A DNA stretch of 64,000 nt, taken from NCBI GenBank assembly GCA_020630015.1, contig JAHDCF010000004.1, positions 50,876-114,875 on the forward strand, read 5' to 3'. Origin of the DNA: Planktomarina sp. (lineage in GTDB: Bacteria; Pseudomonadota; Alphaproteobacteria; Rhodobacterales; Rhodobacteraceae). A program made the translations under genes and the position numbers. This document shows, one piece after another, positions 1 through 8,301 of the stretch; positions within the stretch are counted from its first letter, which is position 1, and each line of letters opens with the position of its first letter. The notes under the pieces are model-generated. The model did no database searches, was not told the origin of the DNA, and worked only from the letters and a program-made list of their open reading frames with translations.

Positions 1-2
1 TG

Positions 3-152
3 TCCGCGACAGAATTCAGCATTGAATCTAGGAATTGGCAGGGAAGACAAAGAAGGTATTTTGTGGTTCCAGATGGTCCTTATTACATCTGGGGGGCGTC
101 TGCTAGAATTCTGCGCGCTTTGTCTGATCAGGTTGTTTTAAATGCGGATTGA
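3..152 (+). CDS. Nudix hydrolase (CoA pyrophosphatase-like), C-terminal end only
   Basis: Open frame entering from the left edge; 49 residues before the TGA are visible. The tail carries YFVVPDGPYYIWGASARIL. The pattern YxIWGATARxL close to the C-terminus is typical of Nudix CoA pyrophosphatases of the NUDT7/8 type, which cleave CoA to 3',5'-ADP and phosphopantetheine. The Nudix box itself lies outside the window, so the family call rests only on this tail and on the common alphaproteobacterial neighbourhood with the CCA-adding enzyme. It overlaps the next gene by 11 bases, suggesting translational coupling. Confidence 0.6.
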   Translation, partial: SATEFSIESRNWQGRQRRYFVVPDGPYYIWGASARILRALSDQVVLNAD

Positions 153-1296
153 GGCTGACTTCCTGCGGTCAGAGTCTTTGTCGACTTTGTTTGCTGCATT
201 CCATGGGTACGAAATCTTTTGCGTTGGTGGGTGCGTAAGAAACGCGTTTTTGGGTGAGCGGGTTGTTGATATCGATCTGGCAACCAGCGCAACACCTTCT
301 CAAATGCGTGAGATCGCAAAAAAGCACGACTTAAGGGTCATCCCAACGGGTGAAGATCATGGAACGATGACTTTTATCGTTAACGGAGTCTCATATGAGG
401 CAACCACGTATCGGCAAGACGCTAAAACAGATGGTCGCCATGCGACAGTGATGTTTGGTTCCAAAATGAAGGAGGATGCCCAAAGACGTGATTTTGGCAT
501 GAATGCGCTTTACGCTGATCTCAATGGAAATGTGCTTGATCCGCTGGGTGTGAAAAGTGATGTCATAAACCGGCGAGTTCGGTTTATCGGCAACCCCAAA
601 CAACGTATTCGAGAAGACTATCTTCGAATTCTCCGATTTTTTCGATTTCAAGCTTGGTATGCCGACCCCAACGATGGCCCCGATGCCGAAGGGTTCGCCG
701 CATGTTCAGAACTTTCGGATGGATTGTTGAAAATTTCGAAAGAAAGGATTGGGGCTGAGTTTGCTAAAATTCTTTCGGCCTTTAATCCTGCACAGACGAT
801 TGCAACGATGGATCAATGCGGAATTCTCTCGAAGATTTTGCCTGGTGCTTCATCTGAACAACTTGCTCCGTTTATCCACTTTGATCCAAGCGCAAATCCT
901 GATTGGCTTCATCGGTTAAGTGCTTTGAATCCAGCCGATGCAAAATCACAGCTTAGGCTGTCGAAATCCGATGCAACTCGATTGAAAAGAATCCAATCTT
1001 TAATCTTGGATGGTTGTTCGCCGTTTGAATCGGGATATTCACTAGGGAAATCGGATGGGATCGCCGGGCATATTCTAAGGTGTTTGTTCGTTGGTACTCT
1101 GGTCAAAGAACTTGATCTTGATACGGTGAAGCAAGGCGCGAAGTCGACGTTCCCAATGCGCGCCAAAGATCTTCCCGAAAATCTTGAAGGACCTGAAATC
1201 GGTGTTGCGTTGAAAAAGGCAGAAAAGGCTTGGCTCCGGTCCAACGGTGATCTGAGCTTTGAGGAATTAATTTCAGCGGCCCTTATGAATGACTGA
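142..1296 (+). CDS. CCA tRNA nucleotidyltransferase / poly(A) polymerase family
   Basis: Adds or repairs the 3'-CCA end of tRNA using CTP and ATP, in the cytoplasm. The 384-residue product has the class II nucleotidyltransferase head: GGCVRNAFLGE at about residues 29-39, followed by the metal-binding DIDLAT at 43-48. Next comes the RNA/nucleotide-binding helix IREDYLRILRFFRF (about 155-168) and the neck motif ERIGAEFAKIL. Length fits the alphaproteobacterial form without an HD domain. The start overlaps the end of the upstream Nudix gene, and its own end overlaps the LysE gene by 8 bases, so this looks like one transcription unit. CCA addition versus polyadenylation cannot be told apart here, but only CCA addition is expected in this lineage. 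Confidence 0.9.
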   Translation: MRIEADFLRSESLSTLFAAFHGYEIFCVGGCVRNAFLGERVVDIDLATSATPSQMREIAKKHDLRVIPTGEDHGTMTFIVNGVSYEATTYRQDAKTDGRHATVMFGSKMKEDAQRRDFGMNALYADLNGNVLDPLGVKSDVINRRVRFIGNPKQRIREDYLRILRFFRFQAWYADPNDGPDAEGFAACSELSDGLLKISKERIGAEFAKILSAFNPAQTIATMDQCGILSKILPGASSEQLAPFIHFDPSANPDWLHRLSALNPADAKSQLRLSKSDATRLKRIQSLILDGCSPFESGYSLGKSDGIAGHILRCLFVGTLVKELDLDTVKQGAKSTFPMRAKDLPENLEGPEIGVALKKAEKAWLRSNGDLSFEELISAALMND

Positions 1297-1870
1297 TCTA
1301 TGGGCAGTCTATTTGTTTGTATTTCTTGGGCTCTTTAGTCCTGGACCCAACATCATATTGTTGATTACATCTGGCGCCACTTTTGGATTGCGCAAAACGC
1401 TACCTCATGTTTTCGGAGTTGCGCTGGGTGTTGGTGTCATTGCCGCATTGACGGGGCTTGGTGTTGGCCAGATATTGATCAATTTGCCTTGGCTGCGATT
1501 TGTTCTTAACTTGGTGGCTGCGATTTGGATTTTCTATCTCGCGATAAAGATTTGGAATTCTAGTTACACTGAAAAAACCACAGGGGCGTCCCCATTCACG
1601 TTCATGCAGGCCGTTTTGTTCCAATGGGTTAACCCGAAAATTTGGGCCGTTGCATTGGCTGCGTTTGCTTATGTTCCAACAGCAAGCCCTTTGATTTCAG
1701 CCACAATTCTGGGACATGCTTTTGCGGTGATAAATTTGTTTGTCTGTTTGTTTTGGACTGCAACGGGGCAAGCGACTGCACGGTTTTTGCGTCAAAAAAA
1801 AATCTGGGTTTTATTTATGCGCGTGATGGCAAGTTTATTGCTTGCAATGATTGTCGTTCTTTTCCTTTGA
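1289..1870 (+). CDS. LysE/RhtB family amino-acid exporter
   Basis: Inner-membrane exporter of about 193 residues, the usual size for the LysE/RhtB family. It has the family's N-terminal signature (LGLFSPGPNIILLI at about residues 14-27) followed by roughly six hydrophobic segments, with a polar break near WNSSYTEKTTGAS. Members export amino acids or small metabolites; the substrate cannot be read from sequence. It begins inside the end of the CCA gene (8-base overlap) and is followed after 32 bases by an ABC exporter, so it probably shares their transcript. Confidence 0.85.
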   Translation: MTDLWAVYLFVFLGLFSPGPNIILLITSGATFGLRKTLPHVFGVALGVGVIAALTGLGVGQILINLPWLRFVLNLVAAIWIFYLAIKIWNSSYTEKTTGASPFTFMQAVLFQWVNPKIWAVALAAFAYVPTASPLISATILGHAFAVINLFVCLFWTATGQATARFLRQKKIWVLFMRVMASLLLAMIVVLFL

Positions 1871-1902
1871 TTTTTTGAACGATACGCGTATCCTGATCGG
1901 CT

Positions 1903-3741
1903 ATGTTTAAGTTTTTTGAAAATCTGATCGATCCCTATAAGCCTTATGATTTAGAGGAAACTCCGCCAAAGAAGCTTTGGCCGTTTATGCGGTTGTACCT
2001 TCGAACGTTTGACCGCCTGTTTATGGTGGCGGGGCTCTTTTCAATCATCGTAGCGGCGATAGAGATATTTCTAATTTGGTATCTTGGTCGCATTGTGACG
2101 GTTTTGACCCAATCTTCACCTAAGCAGTTTTGGAATGATTACGGGACTGAACTAATTTGGGTTGTGATTTTCATTTTATTGGTTCGCCCGGTTTTGCAGA
2201 TCGTTGATGTTTTGTTGTTAAATAACTCTCTACTTCCCAACGTGGGTACTCTGGTAAGGTATCGCGCGCACCGACATGTTTTACGGCAATCAACCAGTTG
2301 GTTTGAAAATGACTTTGCTGGTCGCATCGCCAATCGTATAATGCAAACCCCACCTGCCTTTGGTGAAGTTGTATTTCAAATATTCGACGCACTCACTTTT
2401 TCAGTGGCTTATTTGGTGGGGGCTTTACTGATGCTTTATGGAACGGACGCAAGACTGTCTGTGCCACTTTTAATCTGGTTTGTATTTTTTGCGGGCTTAG
2501 TCGTGTGGACGGTCAAACGTGTTGGGCCTGCATCTAAAGCTGCATCTGATGCGCGAAGCCAGATTACAGGGCGTGTCGTGGATACTTACTCAAACATCCA
2601 CACAGCCAAAATTTTTGATCACGATGAAGGTGAACTTGCTTACGCCAAAGAAGCGATCGAAAATGGACGAAAAACATTTCAAAAGGAAATGCGAATTTAT
2701 ACCATCATGGATTTTGGAATGGTGGTTTTAAATGGCCTTTTGATTGTTGGAGTTGTTGGTTGGGCCTTATGGCTTTGGGCAGCGGAGGTCGCTCCAATTG
2801 GAGTTGTCGCAGCAGCAGCTGCATTGACTTTGAGACTGAATGGAATGTCTGGCTGGATTATGTGGGCAACAACATCATTCTTTCGCGAACTAGGGGTGGT
2901 TTCAGAGGGTATGGAGACGATTGCGCACCCAATTGCATTGAAGGATCGGCCCAATGCTTCAAGCTTAGACTTTCAAAAGGGTGAAATTCGTATGCAAGGC
3001 ATTCGACACCATTATGGTAAAGGTGCCGGCGGGCTTGATGACATCAACTTGGTGATCGCACCTGGCGAAAAAATTGGACTTGTTGGCAAAAGTGGCGCTG
3101 GAAAGTCCACCCTGATAAAACTTATCCTTCGTTTTTTCGACCCGGAGTCAGGACAAATCTTGATAGATGGGCAGGATATTTCATCCGTGACGCAATCAAG
3201 TTTGCGTCGAAACCTTGCCGTGGTGCAACAAGACAGCTCTTTGTTGCATAGATCGGTTCTGGAAAACATTGCTTTTGGTCAGGCCGCAGCAGCCGATACC
3301 CAAATCAAAGCGGCAATTGAAAATGCAAAAGCCACCGAATTCATCAAAGATTTGAAAGATCAGGATGGAAGATCCGCACTTGATGCGCGCGTAGGAGAAA
3401 GAGGAGTGAAGTTGTCTGGCGGACAAAGACAGCGTATTTCGTTAGCGCGCGTATTTTTGAAAAATGCTCCGATCCTGATTTTGGATGAGGCAACATCGGC
3501 ACTCGACAGTGAAGTGGAAGCCGAAATTCAGAATGCCCTTTACGAACACATGGAAGGGAAAACTGTGATTGCCATTGCACACCGCCTTTCCACGATCGCA
3601 AAGATGGATCGCATCATCGTATTGGATGAAGGTAAAATAATTGAAGAGGGCTCTCACAAAGAATTGCTTGAACTTGGGGGGGTATATGGGCGCATGTGGG
3701 AAAGACAATCTGGTGGGTTTTTGGATTCGTTGAATGACTGA
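1903..3741 (+). CDS. ABC exporter, fused permease and ATPase (MsbA/MDR type)
   Basis: A 612-residue half-transporter. An N-terminal six-helix membrane domain (about residues 30-330) is followed by one nucleotide-binding domain. The NBD shows Walker A GKSGAGKST, a Q-loop in VVQQDSSLLHRSV, signature LSGGQRQRISLARV, Walker B ILILDEATSALD and the switch histidine in AIAHRLSTI. It would act as a homodimer, or heterodimer with another half-transporter, exporting lipid, drug or peptide; the cargo is unknown. Its end overlaps the following RNA methyltransferase by 8 bases, which implies coupled translation rather than shared function. Confidence 0.88.
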   Translation: MFKFFENLIDPYKPYDLEETPPKKLWPFMRLYLRTFDRLFMVAGLFSIIVAAIEIFLIWYLGRIVTVLTQSSPKQFWNDYGTELIWVVIFILLVRPVLQIVDVLLLNNSLLPNVGTLVRYRAHRHVLRQSTSWFENDFAGRIANRIMQTPPAFGEVVFQIFDALTFSVAYLVGALLMLYGTDARLSVPLLIWFVFFAGLVVWTVKRVGPASKAASDARSQITGRVVDTYSNIHTAKIFDHDEGELAYAKEAIENGRKTFQKEMRIYTIMDFGMVVLNGLLIVGVVGWALWLWAAEVAPIGVVAAAAALTLRLNGMSGWIMWATTSFFRELGVVSEGMETIAHPIALKDRPNASSLDFQKGEIRMQGIRHHYGKGAGGLDDINLVIAPGEKIGLVGKSGAGKSTLIKLILRFFDPESGQILIDGQDISSVTQSSLRRNLAVVQQDSSLLHRSVLENIAFGQAAAADTQIKAAIENAKATEFIKDLKDQDGRSALDARVGERGVKLSGGQRQRISLARVFLKNAPILILDEATSALDSEVEAEIQNALYEHMEGKTVIAIAHRLSTIAKMDRIIVLDEGKIIEEGSHKELLELGGVYGRMWERQSGGFLDSLND

Positions 3742-4948
3742 GATACGAATTGAAAGATTGGGTCACCATGGTGATGGTTTGGCCGATGGACCTATTTTCG
3801 CACCCCGCACGTTGCCAGGTGAGGTCGTTACTGGAGATCTTGAAGGCGATCGGCTTTGCAATGTCAAAGTTCTGCATCCATCTGATGAAAGGGTCAAGCC
3901 TGGGTGCCCAGCTTACAATCGATGCGGGGGCTGTTCACTTCACCACGCAAGTGACGGTTTTGTTGAAAATTGGAAGTCAGAATTCGTGGAATCTGCTTTA
4001 GCCGCACAAGGGATAAAATGCTCTGTGCGTAATTTTTCACAATCACCGCCAAAGACGCGGCGGCGTGTGAAGTTCACAGGGACCAGAACGAAAAAGTTTG
4101 CAGTTGTTGGTTTTCTGGGGCGCGATAAGAAAACAATTCAAAACATTGACGGGTGCCTGGTGATTACCAACACCTTGAATTCCATAATTCCTTTTCTTGA
4201 AGAATTTACTCATAGATTCTCATCCCGAAAAGCTAGGTTGTCATTTTGGTGCCTTGAAACGCAAACAGGTATCGATGTTGCGGTTGATGGACTTGGCGAT
4301 GTCTCAAAAACTGAACTGGAAGCAATGGCATCTTTGGCAGGCGCGACTGGGATTGCACGGCTGACCGTTGGCGATGATACAGTTATGCAAAGCACTGCAC
4401 CCAAAATAGTTTTGGGTAATGTTTCGGTTGAACCACCCGCAAGGACATTCACACAGGCAACGTTGCACGGCGAATGTGCGTTACAGAAATCAGTTCATGA
4501 AGCTGTTTTGGGGGCCAAGAACGTTGTTGATTTGTTTAGCGGGATTGGAACGCTCAGTCTTCCTTTAGCGAAATTTGTTAAAGTGGATGCTTTTGAAGTT
4601 TCGCGAGATTCTTGTCTGGCCCTCGATTTGGCCGTGAAAAAGGCTGATGGATTAAAAGAAGTAAATGTGTATCAGCGAGATTTGTTTCGAAGACCTTTGG
4701 ATGATGAAGAGCTTAACAAATATGGTGCTGCAATCATTGATCCTGCAAGAGCGGGGGCGGAAGAACAGACCAAGTGGATGGCACGATCAAATCTGGATCG
4801 AATTGCGTTGGTTTCATGTAACCCAGTAACGCTTGCCCGTGACCTTAAAATCCTGTTGGATGCGGGATTTGCATTAAGCTGGCTGGACGTCATTGATCAA
4901 TTTCGTTGGACAACCCACACAGAAGTTGTGGCATTCCTTCAAAAATAG
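3734..4948 (+). CDS. RumA/TrmA-type RNA (uracil-5-)-methyltransferase
   Basis: SAM-dependent m5U methyltransferase of the RlmD/RlmC/TrmA family (404 residues). A short N-terminal part lacks a full TRAM signature but keeps the iron-sulfur cluster cysteines in CPAYNRCGGCSLHH (residues about 55-68). The C-terminal Rossmann domain has NVVDLFSGIGTLSLPLA (SAM binding), IDPARAG, and the catalytic cysteine in LVSCNPVTLARD. The family methylates a uracil in 23S rRNA or tRNA; which site cannot be decided from sequence. It is the last gene of the packed block starting at the left edge. Confidence 0.87.
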   Translation: MTEIRIERLGHHGDGLADGPIFAPRTLPGEVVTGDLEGDRLCNVKVLHPSDERVKPGCPAYNRCGGCSLHHASDGFVENWKSEFVESALAAQGIKCSVRNFSQSPPKTRRRVKFTGTRTKKFAVVGFLGRDKKTIQNIDGCLVITNTLNSIIPFLEEFTHRFSSRKARLSFWCLETQTGIDVAVDGLGDVSKTELEAMASLAGATGIARLTVGDDTVMQSTAPKIVLGNVSVEPPARTFTQATLHGECALQKSVHEAVLGAKNVVDLFSGIGTLSLPLAKFVKVDAFEVSRDSCLALDLAVKKADGLKEVNVYQRDLFRRPLDDEELNKYGAAIIDPARAGAEEQTKWMARSNLDRIALVSCNPVTLARDLKILLDAGFALSWLDVIDQFRWTTHTEVVAFLQK

Positions 4949-5018
4949 ACGAATTGCGAAAAAGTGATACCAGTTTTGATTTGGTTTCGTTTATATGACG
5001 CAAAAAATGGGCAGTGAA

Positions 5019-5510
5019 ATGAAACGCAGAAATTTTGTTTTGGGGGCAACTGCGCTGGCTTGGCTCAGCGCTTGTGCAAATAAATTCCCAGTGTATCGAG
5101 GGCCAAAGGTTACCCTTGTGTCTGTAAACAAATCGAACCGAAAAATGCATTTGTACAGCGGCAAGCGCCTTTTGAAGGTTTATGATTTTGAATTGGGTTT
5201 TGCGCCTACCGGCCATAAAACAATTGAAGGTGATGGTAAGACACCCGAGGGTGAGTATTTTATCGACAGAAAAAACCCTAACAGCAGCTTCTATTTATCC
5301 GTTGGAATTTCATACCCAAATGCCAATGATATCGCGCGCGCGCGCGCCATGGGCAAAAGCCCTGGTGGGGATATATTTATTCACGGCACCCCTAAAAAGT
5401 TTTCCAACAAACAAGATTGGACATGGGGGTGTATCGCGGTCACTGATCGGGAAATGCGTGAAATTTATTCAATGCTAACGATCGGCACTAAAATCGTTAT
5501 TCAACCTTGA
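5019..5510 (+). CDS. L,D-transpeptidase-fold (YkuD) lipoprotein, non-canonical active site
   Basis: Periplasmic peptidoglycan-modifying enzyme, 163 residues from the ATG at 5019. I prefer this start because it gives a compact lipoprotein signal (KRRNF, hydrophobic stretch, lipobox LSAC). In-frame ATGs at 4995 and 5007 would add only a polar extension. The YkuD core is clear: HGTP followed 13 residues later by WTWGCIAVTDREM. The canonical SHGC is therefore TWGC: the cysteine stays but the preceding Ser-His is replaced by Thr-Trp. This resembles the YafK/DpaA branch, some of which cleave rather than form bonds, so hydrolase activity is possible. An alternating (CG)7C run in the gene encodes ARARA. 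Confidence 0.8.
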   Translation: MKRRNFVLGATALAWLSACANKFPVYRGPKVTLVSVNKSNRKMHLYSGKRLLKVYDFELGFAPTGHKTIEGDGKTPEGEYFIDRKNPNSSFYLSVGISYPNANDIARARAMGKSPGGDIFIHGTPKKFSNKQDWTWGCIAVTDREMREIYSMLTIGTKIVIQP

Positions 5511-5515
5511 CGTCA

Positions 5516-6025
5516 CTATGGGTGTGCCATCACCAACGTCCACCAGATTTTCCCATTTTTTTCCTGAAACCAAGCAAACCCCATTTCTGTGGCATTAGGG
5601 TTTAGGATAACTTCACGGGTTGGCGCTTCTTCCATCCAAGCGGCAAGCGTTTCTAGCTCTGATTCGTAAGTTTCCGAAATATTTTCACCCGTAAGGCGCC
5701 CAGTATAACCAACGCGTTTCACGCGATCGATGGGGGATGATCCATCAGATCCAAAATGCCAAGGTCGGTTTTGAACGGCCATATCACGGGAATGCGTTGC
5801 CGCAGCGGCATTGAGTTGCGCATTTAATGAAACGGTCCCTAACCCTTTGACAGTCCTCAAGCTGTTAATACCATCTTGCATACTAAATTGGATCCGGCCG
5901 GTATCACCCGGTTTAATGCGATAAAGCCGAGGTAAGGGTTTCCCATCTGGTCCGATTGGTACGTTCCCGGTCGTACAAGCCGCTAAAAACAACGCAACCA
6001 AAATAATAATACCAGATCTTAGCAT
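5516..6025 (-). CDS. CAP/SCP-domain lipoprotein
   Basis: A 169-residue predicted lipoprotein whose mature part is a CAP (cysteine-rich secretory/PR-1) domain. The start at 6025 is favoured over the longer frame to 6073 because GAGGG sits about 7 bases upstream and the protein then opens with a signal sequence ending in lipobox LAAC. CAP signatures are a helix with ATHSRDMAVQNRPWHF and the stretch GYTGRLTGENIS, then the C-terminal MGFAWFQEKNGKIWWTLVMA. Bacterial CAP proteins are secreted or envelope proteins without a settled reaction. It converges on the YkuD gene with a 5-base gap and no visible terminator. Confidence 0.8.
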   Translation of the reverse strand: MLRSGIIILVALFLAACTTGNVPIGPDGKPLPRLYRIKPGDTGRIQFSMQDGINSLRTVKGLGTVSLNAQLNAAAATHSRDMAVQNRPWHFGSDGSSPIDRVKRVGYTGRLTGENISETYESELETLAAWMEEAPTREVILNPNATEMGFAWFQEKNGKIWWTLVMAHP

Positions 6026-6192
6026 CTGCTTACCCTCACATTTTTTGCCTTCATAACGCGAAAACGTTGCCATTCAAACCCACATTCTGCACCAAAGTAA
6101 ACCTGACAATTGTGTGAATTGCCGGATTTAAACCTAACGCGTATAGAGGTACCTAGGCAGAATATTAGTGTAGTGACTAAAAGGTCAGAAAA

Positions 6193-6771
6193 ATGAAAAG
6201 ACGCAGTTTTTTAGCAGCAGGCGCAGGATTCATTGGGTCTTCCGCGCTGGCGCAAAGTCAATCACCAAATGATACAGTTGAAATCGAAAGTGAAGTTTCG
6301 GCTACGTCCAGACGAAATGCCTCCAGTTTCCGCACATTGGATTGGCAACCTTATTTTTCGAATTTGAAAAACGGTGCTATTTTGGTGGATGTCACCTCTC
6401 GTGCTTTACATTTTTGGTCAGAAGACCAGTCTGTTTATAAATTGTACCCGACATCGGTTCCTTTGACAGATGACCTTACACGTTTGGGTCGCACCCGCGT
6501 AACAAGAAAAGTAACTGGGCCCAGCTGGCGCCCAACACCTGCGATGCGAGAGCGAAATCCAGAATGGCCGGAGTTTATTGGGCCGGGTCCAGACAATCCG
6601 CTTGGAACCCACGCCCTTTACCTTTCGTGGACTTACTACCGCATTCACGGCACCCATGATACGCGAAAAATTGGCCGTCGATCATCCAATGGATGTATCG
6701 GACTGTACAATGAGCAAATTGAAGAGCTTTATGGTCTGACGAAAGTAGGAACGCAGGTGTTGCTTATTTGA
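6193..6771 (+). CDS. L,D-transpeptidase (YkuD), probably Tat-exported
   Basis: A 192-residue L,D-transpeptidase that would form or exchange 3-3 crosslinks, or attach proteins to peptidoglycan. The N-terminus MKRRSFLAAGAGFIGSSALA has a twin-arginine-like motif and an AxA cleavage region. The catalytic domain carries IHGTHDTRKIGRRSSNGCIGL: a conserved His followed by S-N-G-C, with Asn where SHGC has His. The upstream TRVTRKVTGPSWRPT and FIGPGPDNPLGTHALYL blocks are typical of the family. It is transcribed away from the CAP lipoprotein; both lie beside another YkuD-fold gene, making a small wall-remodelling island. Confidence 0.87.
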   Translation: MKRRSFLAAGAGFIGSSALAQSQSPNDTVEIESEVSATSRRNASSFRTLDWQPYFSNLKNGAILVDVTSRALHFWSEDQSVYKLYPTSVPLTDDLTRLGRTRVTRKVTGPSWRPTPAMRERNPEWPEFIGPGPDNPLGTHALYLSWTYYRIHGTHDTRKIGRRSSNGCIGLYNEQIEELYGLTKVGTQVLLI

Positions 6772-6918
6772 CGACAAGTCACGCTGCTTTCACACCCAAA
6801 TCAGCAGACTATTTGCCTTTGATGATCACAATTGCTTAGTTGCGGTTACGAGGAAAGTCTAAGGCGCCCCGATCCACCCTCAACATATGTGGCTCAAGGG
6901 TACTAATGGAGAAAAAAA

Positions 6919-7107
6919 ATGAAAAAGTTTGTTGTTGCTGCTGCTGTAACACTTGCTGCGGGTGCGGCTGTTGCTGGCGGAATGTCAGAGCCTGTAATGG
7001 AAGCTGAAGTTGTAACTGAAATGGTTGAAGCGACCACAGGCGGCACAAGCGGTGGGATCATCATCCCACTTTTGATTGTTGCACTGATCGGCTTGGCTAC
7101 TAGCTAA
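6919..7107 (+). CDS. 62-residue exported/membrane peptide of unknown function
   Basis: I do not recognise a named family. The start is well supported: GGAG lies 7 bases before the ATG. The product has a clean signal peptide (MKKFVVAAAVTLAAGAAVAG), a short acidic middle with several Glu, a glycine/threonine linker and a hydrophobic C-terminal helix (IIIPLLIVALIGLATS). Mature length would be about 42 residues, anchored or inserted in a membrane. It stands alone with its own intrinsic terminator immediately downstream, suggesting an independently and perhaps abundantly expressed mRNA. Confidence 0.7.
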   Translation: MKKFVVAAAVTLAAGAAVAGGMSEPVMEAEVVTEMVEATTGGTSGGIIIPLLIVALIGLATS

Positions 7108-7124
7108 TCCATTTTAAAAGTTTG

Positions 7125-7153
7125 AAGGCGGTCCTTGCAGGGCCGCCTTTTTT
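7125..7153 (+). terminator. Intrinsic terminator after the 62-residue peptide gene
   Basis: Ten-base-pair stem (AAGGCGGTCC against GGGCCGCCTT, one G-U pair) with a TTGCA loop at 7135-7139, followed by a T-run. It lies 17 bases past the stop codon. It also reaches the end of hemH on the opposite strand, so it may work in both directions. Confidence 0.85.
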
Positions 7154-8228
7154 ATATCCAGCCTTCCAAATTTTCTTGGATGACTTCGCAAAGCGCTGCG
7201 ATGTGATTTTCCCCATCATTTAAGCAAGGTATGTAAAGAAAGTTTTCGCCACCAGCATGTTCGAAGCTTTCCTTGATTTCCTCATTAATTTCTTCGAGCG
7301 TTTCAATGCAATCTGCTGAAAACGCAGGGGCGCAAACTGCAATGCTGCGTTTGCCGCTTTCGGCCAACCTTGCAACCTCCTCCACTGTGTATGGTTTCAA
7401 CCATTCTTCAGGTCCAAATTTCGATTGGAAAGTCGTTATAATTTCGGTGTCTTCCCACCCAAGCCGTTCTTTAAGAAGGCGAGTCGTTTTTTGGCACTGA
7501 CAGTGATAGGGATCACCTTGCATCAGGTATCTTTTTGGAACTCCGTGGTATGAGCACACCAGGATTTCTGGTTTTTCGTTCGCGGTCTTGTAGGCGAGCT
7601 CAATGCTTTTTGCCAAAGCATCAATATATGATGGTTTCTCGTAATATGGTTGGACAGTTCTGACAGTGGGTTGCCAAGTTTCTTCCATCAGTGCCCGAAA
7701 AAATTGATCATTTGCGGTTGCTGACGTCGCACCTGCATAATGCGGGTACAGAGGGAAAAACAGAATTTTTTGACACCCGGCCTCTACCATTTCTCTTACT
7801 TTGGATTTGGTGGACGGATTTCCATATCGCATGCAAAAATCGACCACGACATTTGATCCCAGGCTTTGGTGTAGTTGTTCTTTGACTTTTTCCGTTTGGT
7901 TCCGGGTGATTGTCATCAAAGGACTTTCATCTGCGTCTGTATTCCAAATGGACGCATAAGCAGCACCAGAGGAAAATGGACGTTTGGTAAGGATGATGAG
8001 TTGTAGCAAAGGTTGCCAAAGCCAGGGGCTGTAATCGATGACACGTCGATCAGACAAAAATTCATTCAGGTACCGCCGCATTGAAAAATAGTCATGCCCA
8101 TCCGGGGTTCCAAGGTTGGCAAGTAATACACCGATTTTTTCTTGCTTTATCGCTGGATGGTCCGCTGGGGCGTTTTGCGGGCGCATTGCGCCAATTTGAT
8201 TTGCATCCTTGGAATGGGATTTTGTCAT
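7152..8228 (-). CDS. hemH: Ferrochelatase
   Basis: Inserts Fe2+ into protoporphyrin IX, the last step of protoheme synthesis, at the inner membrane. The 358-residue protein shows IGVLLANLGTPDG near the N-terminus, FPLYPHYAGATSA in the middle and the family signature CSYHGVPKRYLMQGDPYHC with the catalytic His. The C-terminal CLNDGENHI carries the conserved Glu. About 25 polar residues precede the catalytic domain, which is common in alphaproteobacteria. It lies downstream of the NDUFAF5-like methyltransferase on the same strand with a 73-base gap. Confidence 0.95.
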   Translation of the reverse strand: MTKSHSKDANQIGAMRPQNAPADHPAIKQEKIGVLLANLGTPDGHDYFSMRRYLNEFLSDRRVIDYSPWLWQPLLQLIILTKRPFSSGAAYASIWNTDADESPLMTITRNQTEKVKEQLHQSLGSNVVVDFCMRYGNPSTKSKVREMVEAGCQKILFFPLYPHYAGATSATANDQFFRALMEETWQPTVRTVQPYYEKPSYIDALAKSIELAYKTANEKPEILVCSYHGVPKRYLMQGDPYHCQCQKTTRLLKERLGWEDTEIITTFQSKFGPEEWLKPYTVEEVARLAESGKRSIAVCAPAFSADCIETLEEINEEIKESFEHAGGENFLYIPCLNDGENHIAALCEVIQENLEGWI

Positions 8229-8301
8229 TAAGCCATCTCACCATAATGTTTGTTGCTGAATTAATGGGAAATTTGATCGCGTCAATTGAAGCGTCAAAAG
8301 A

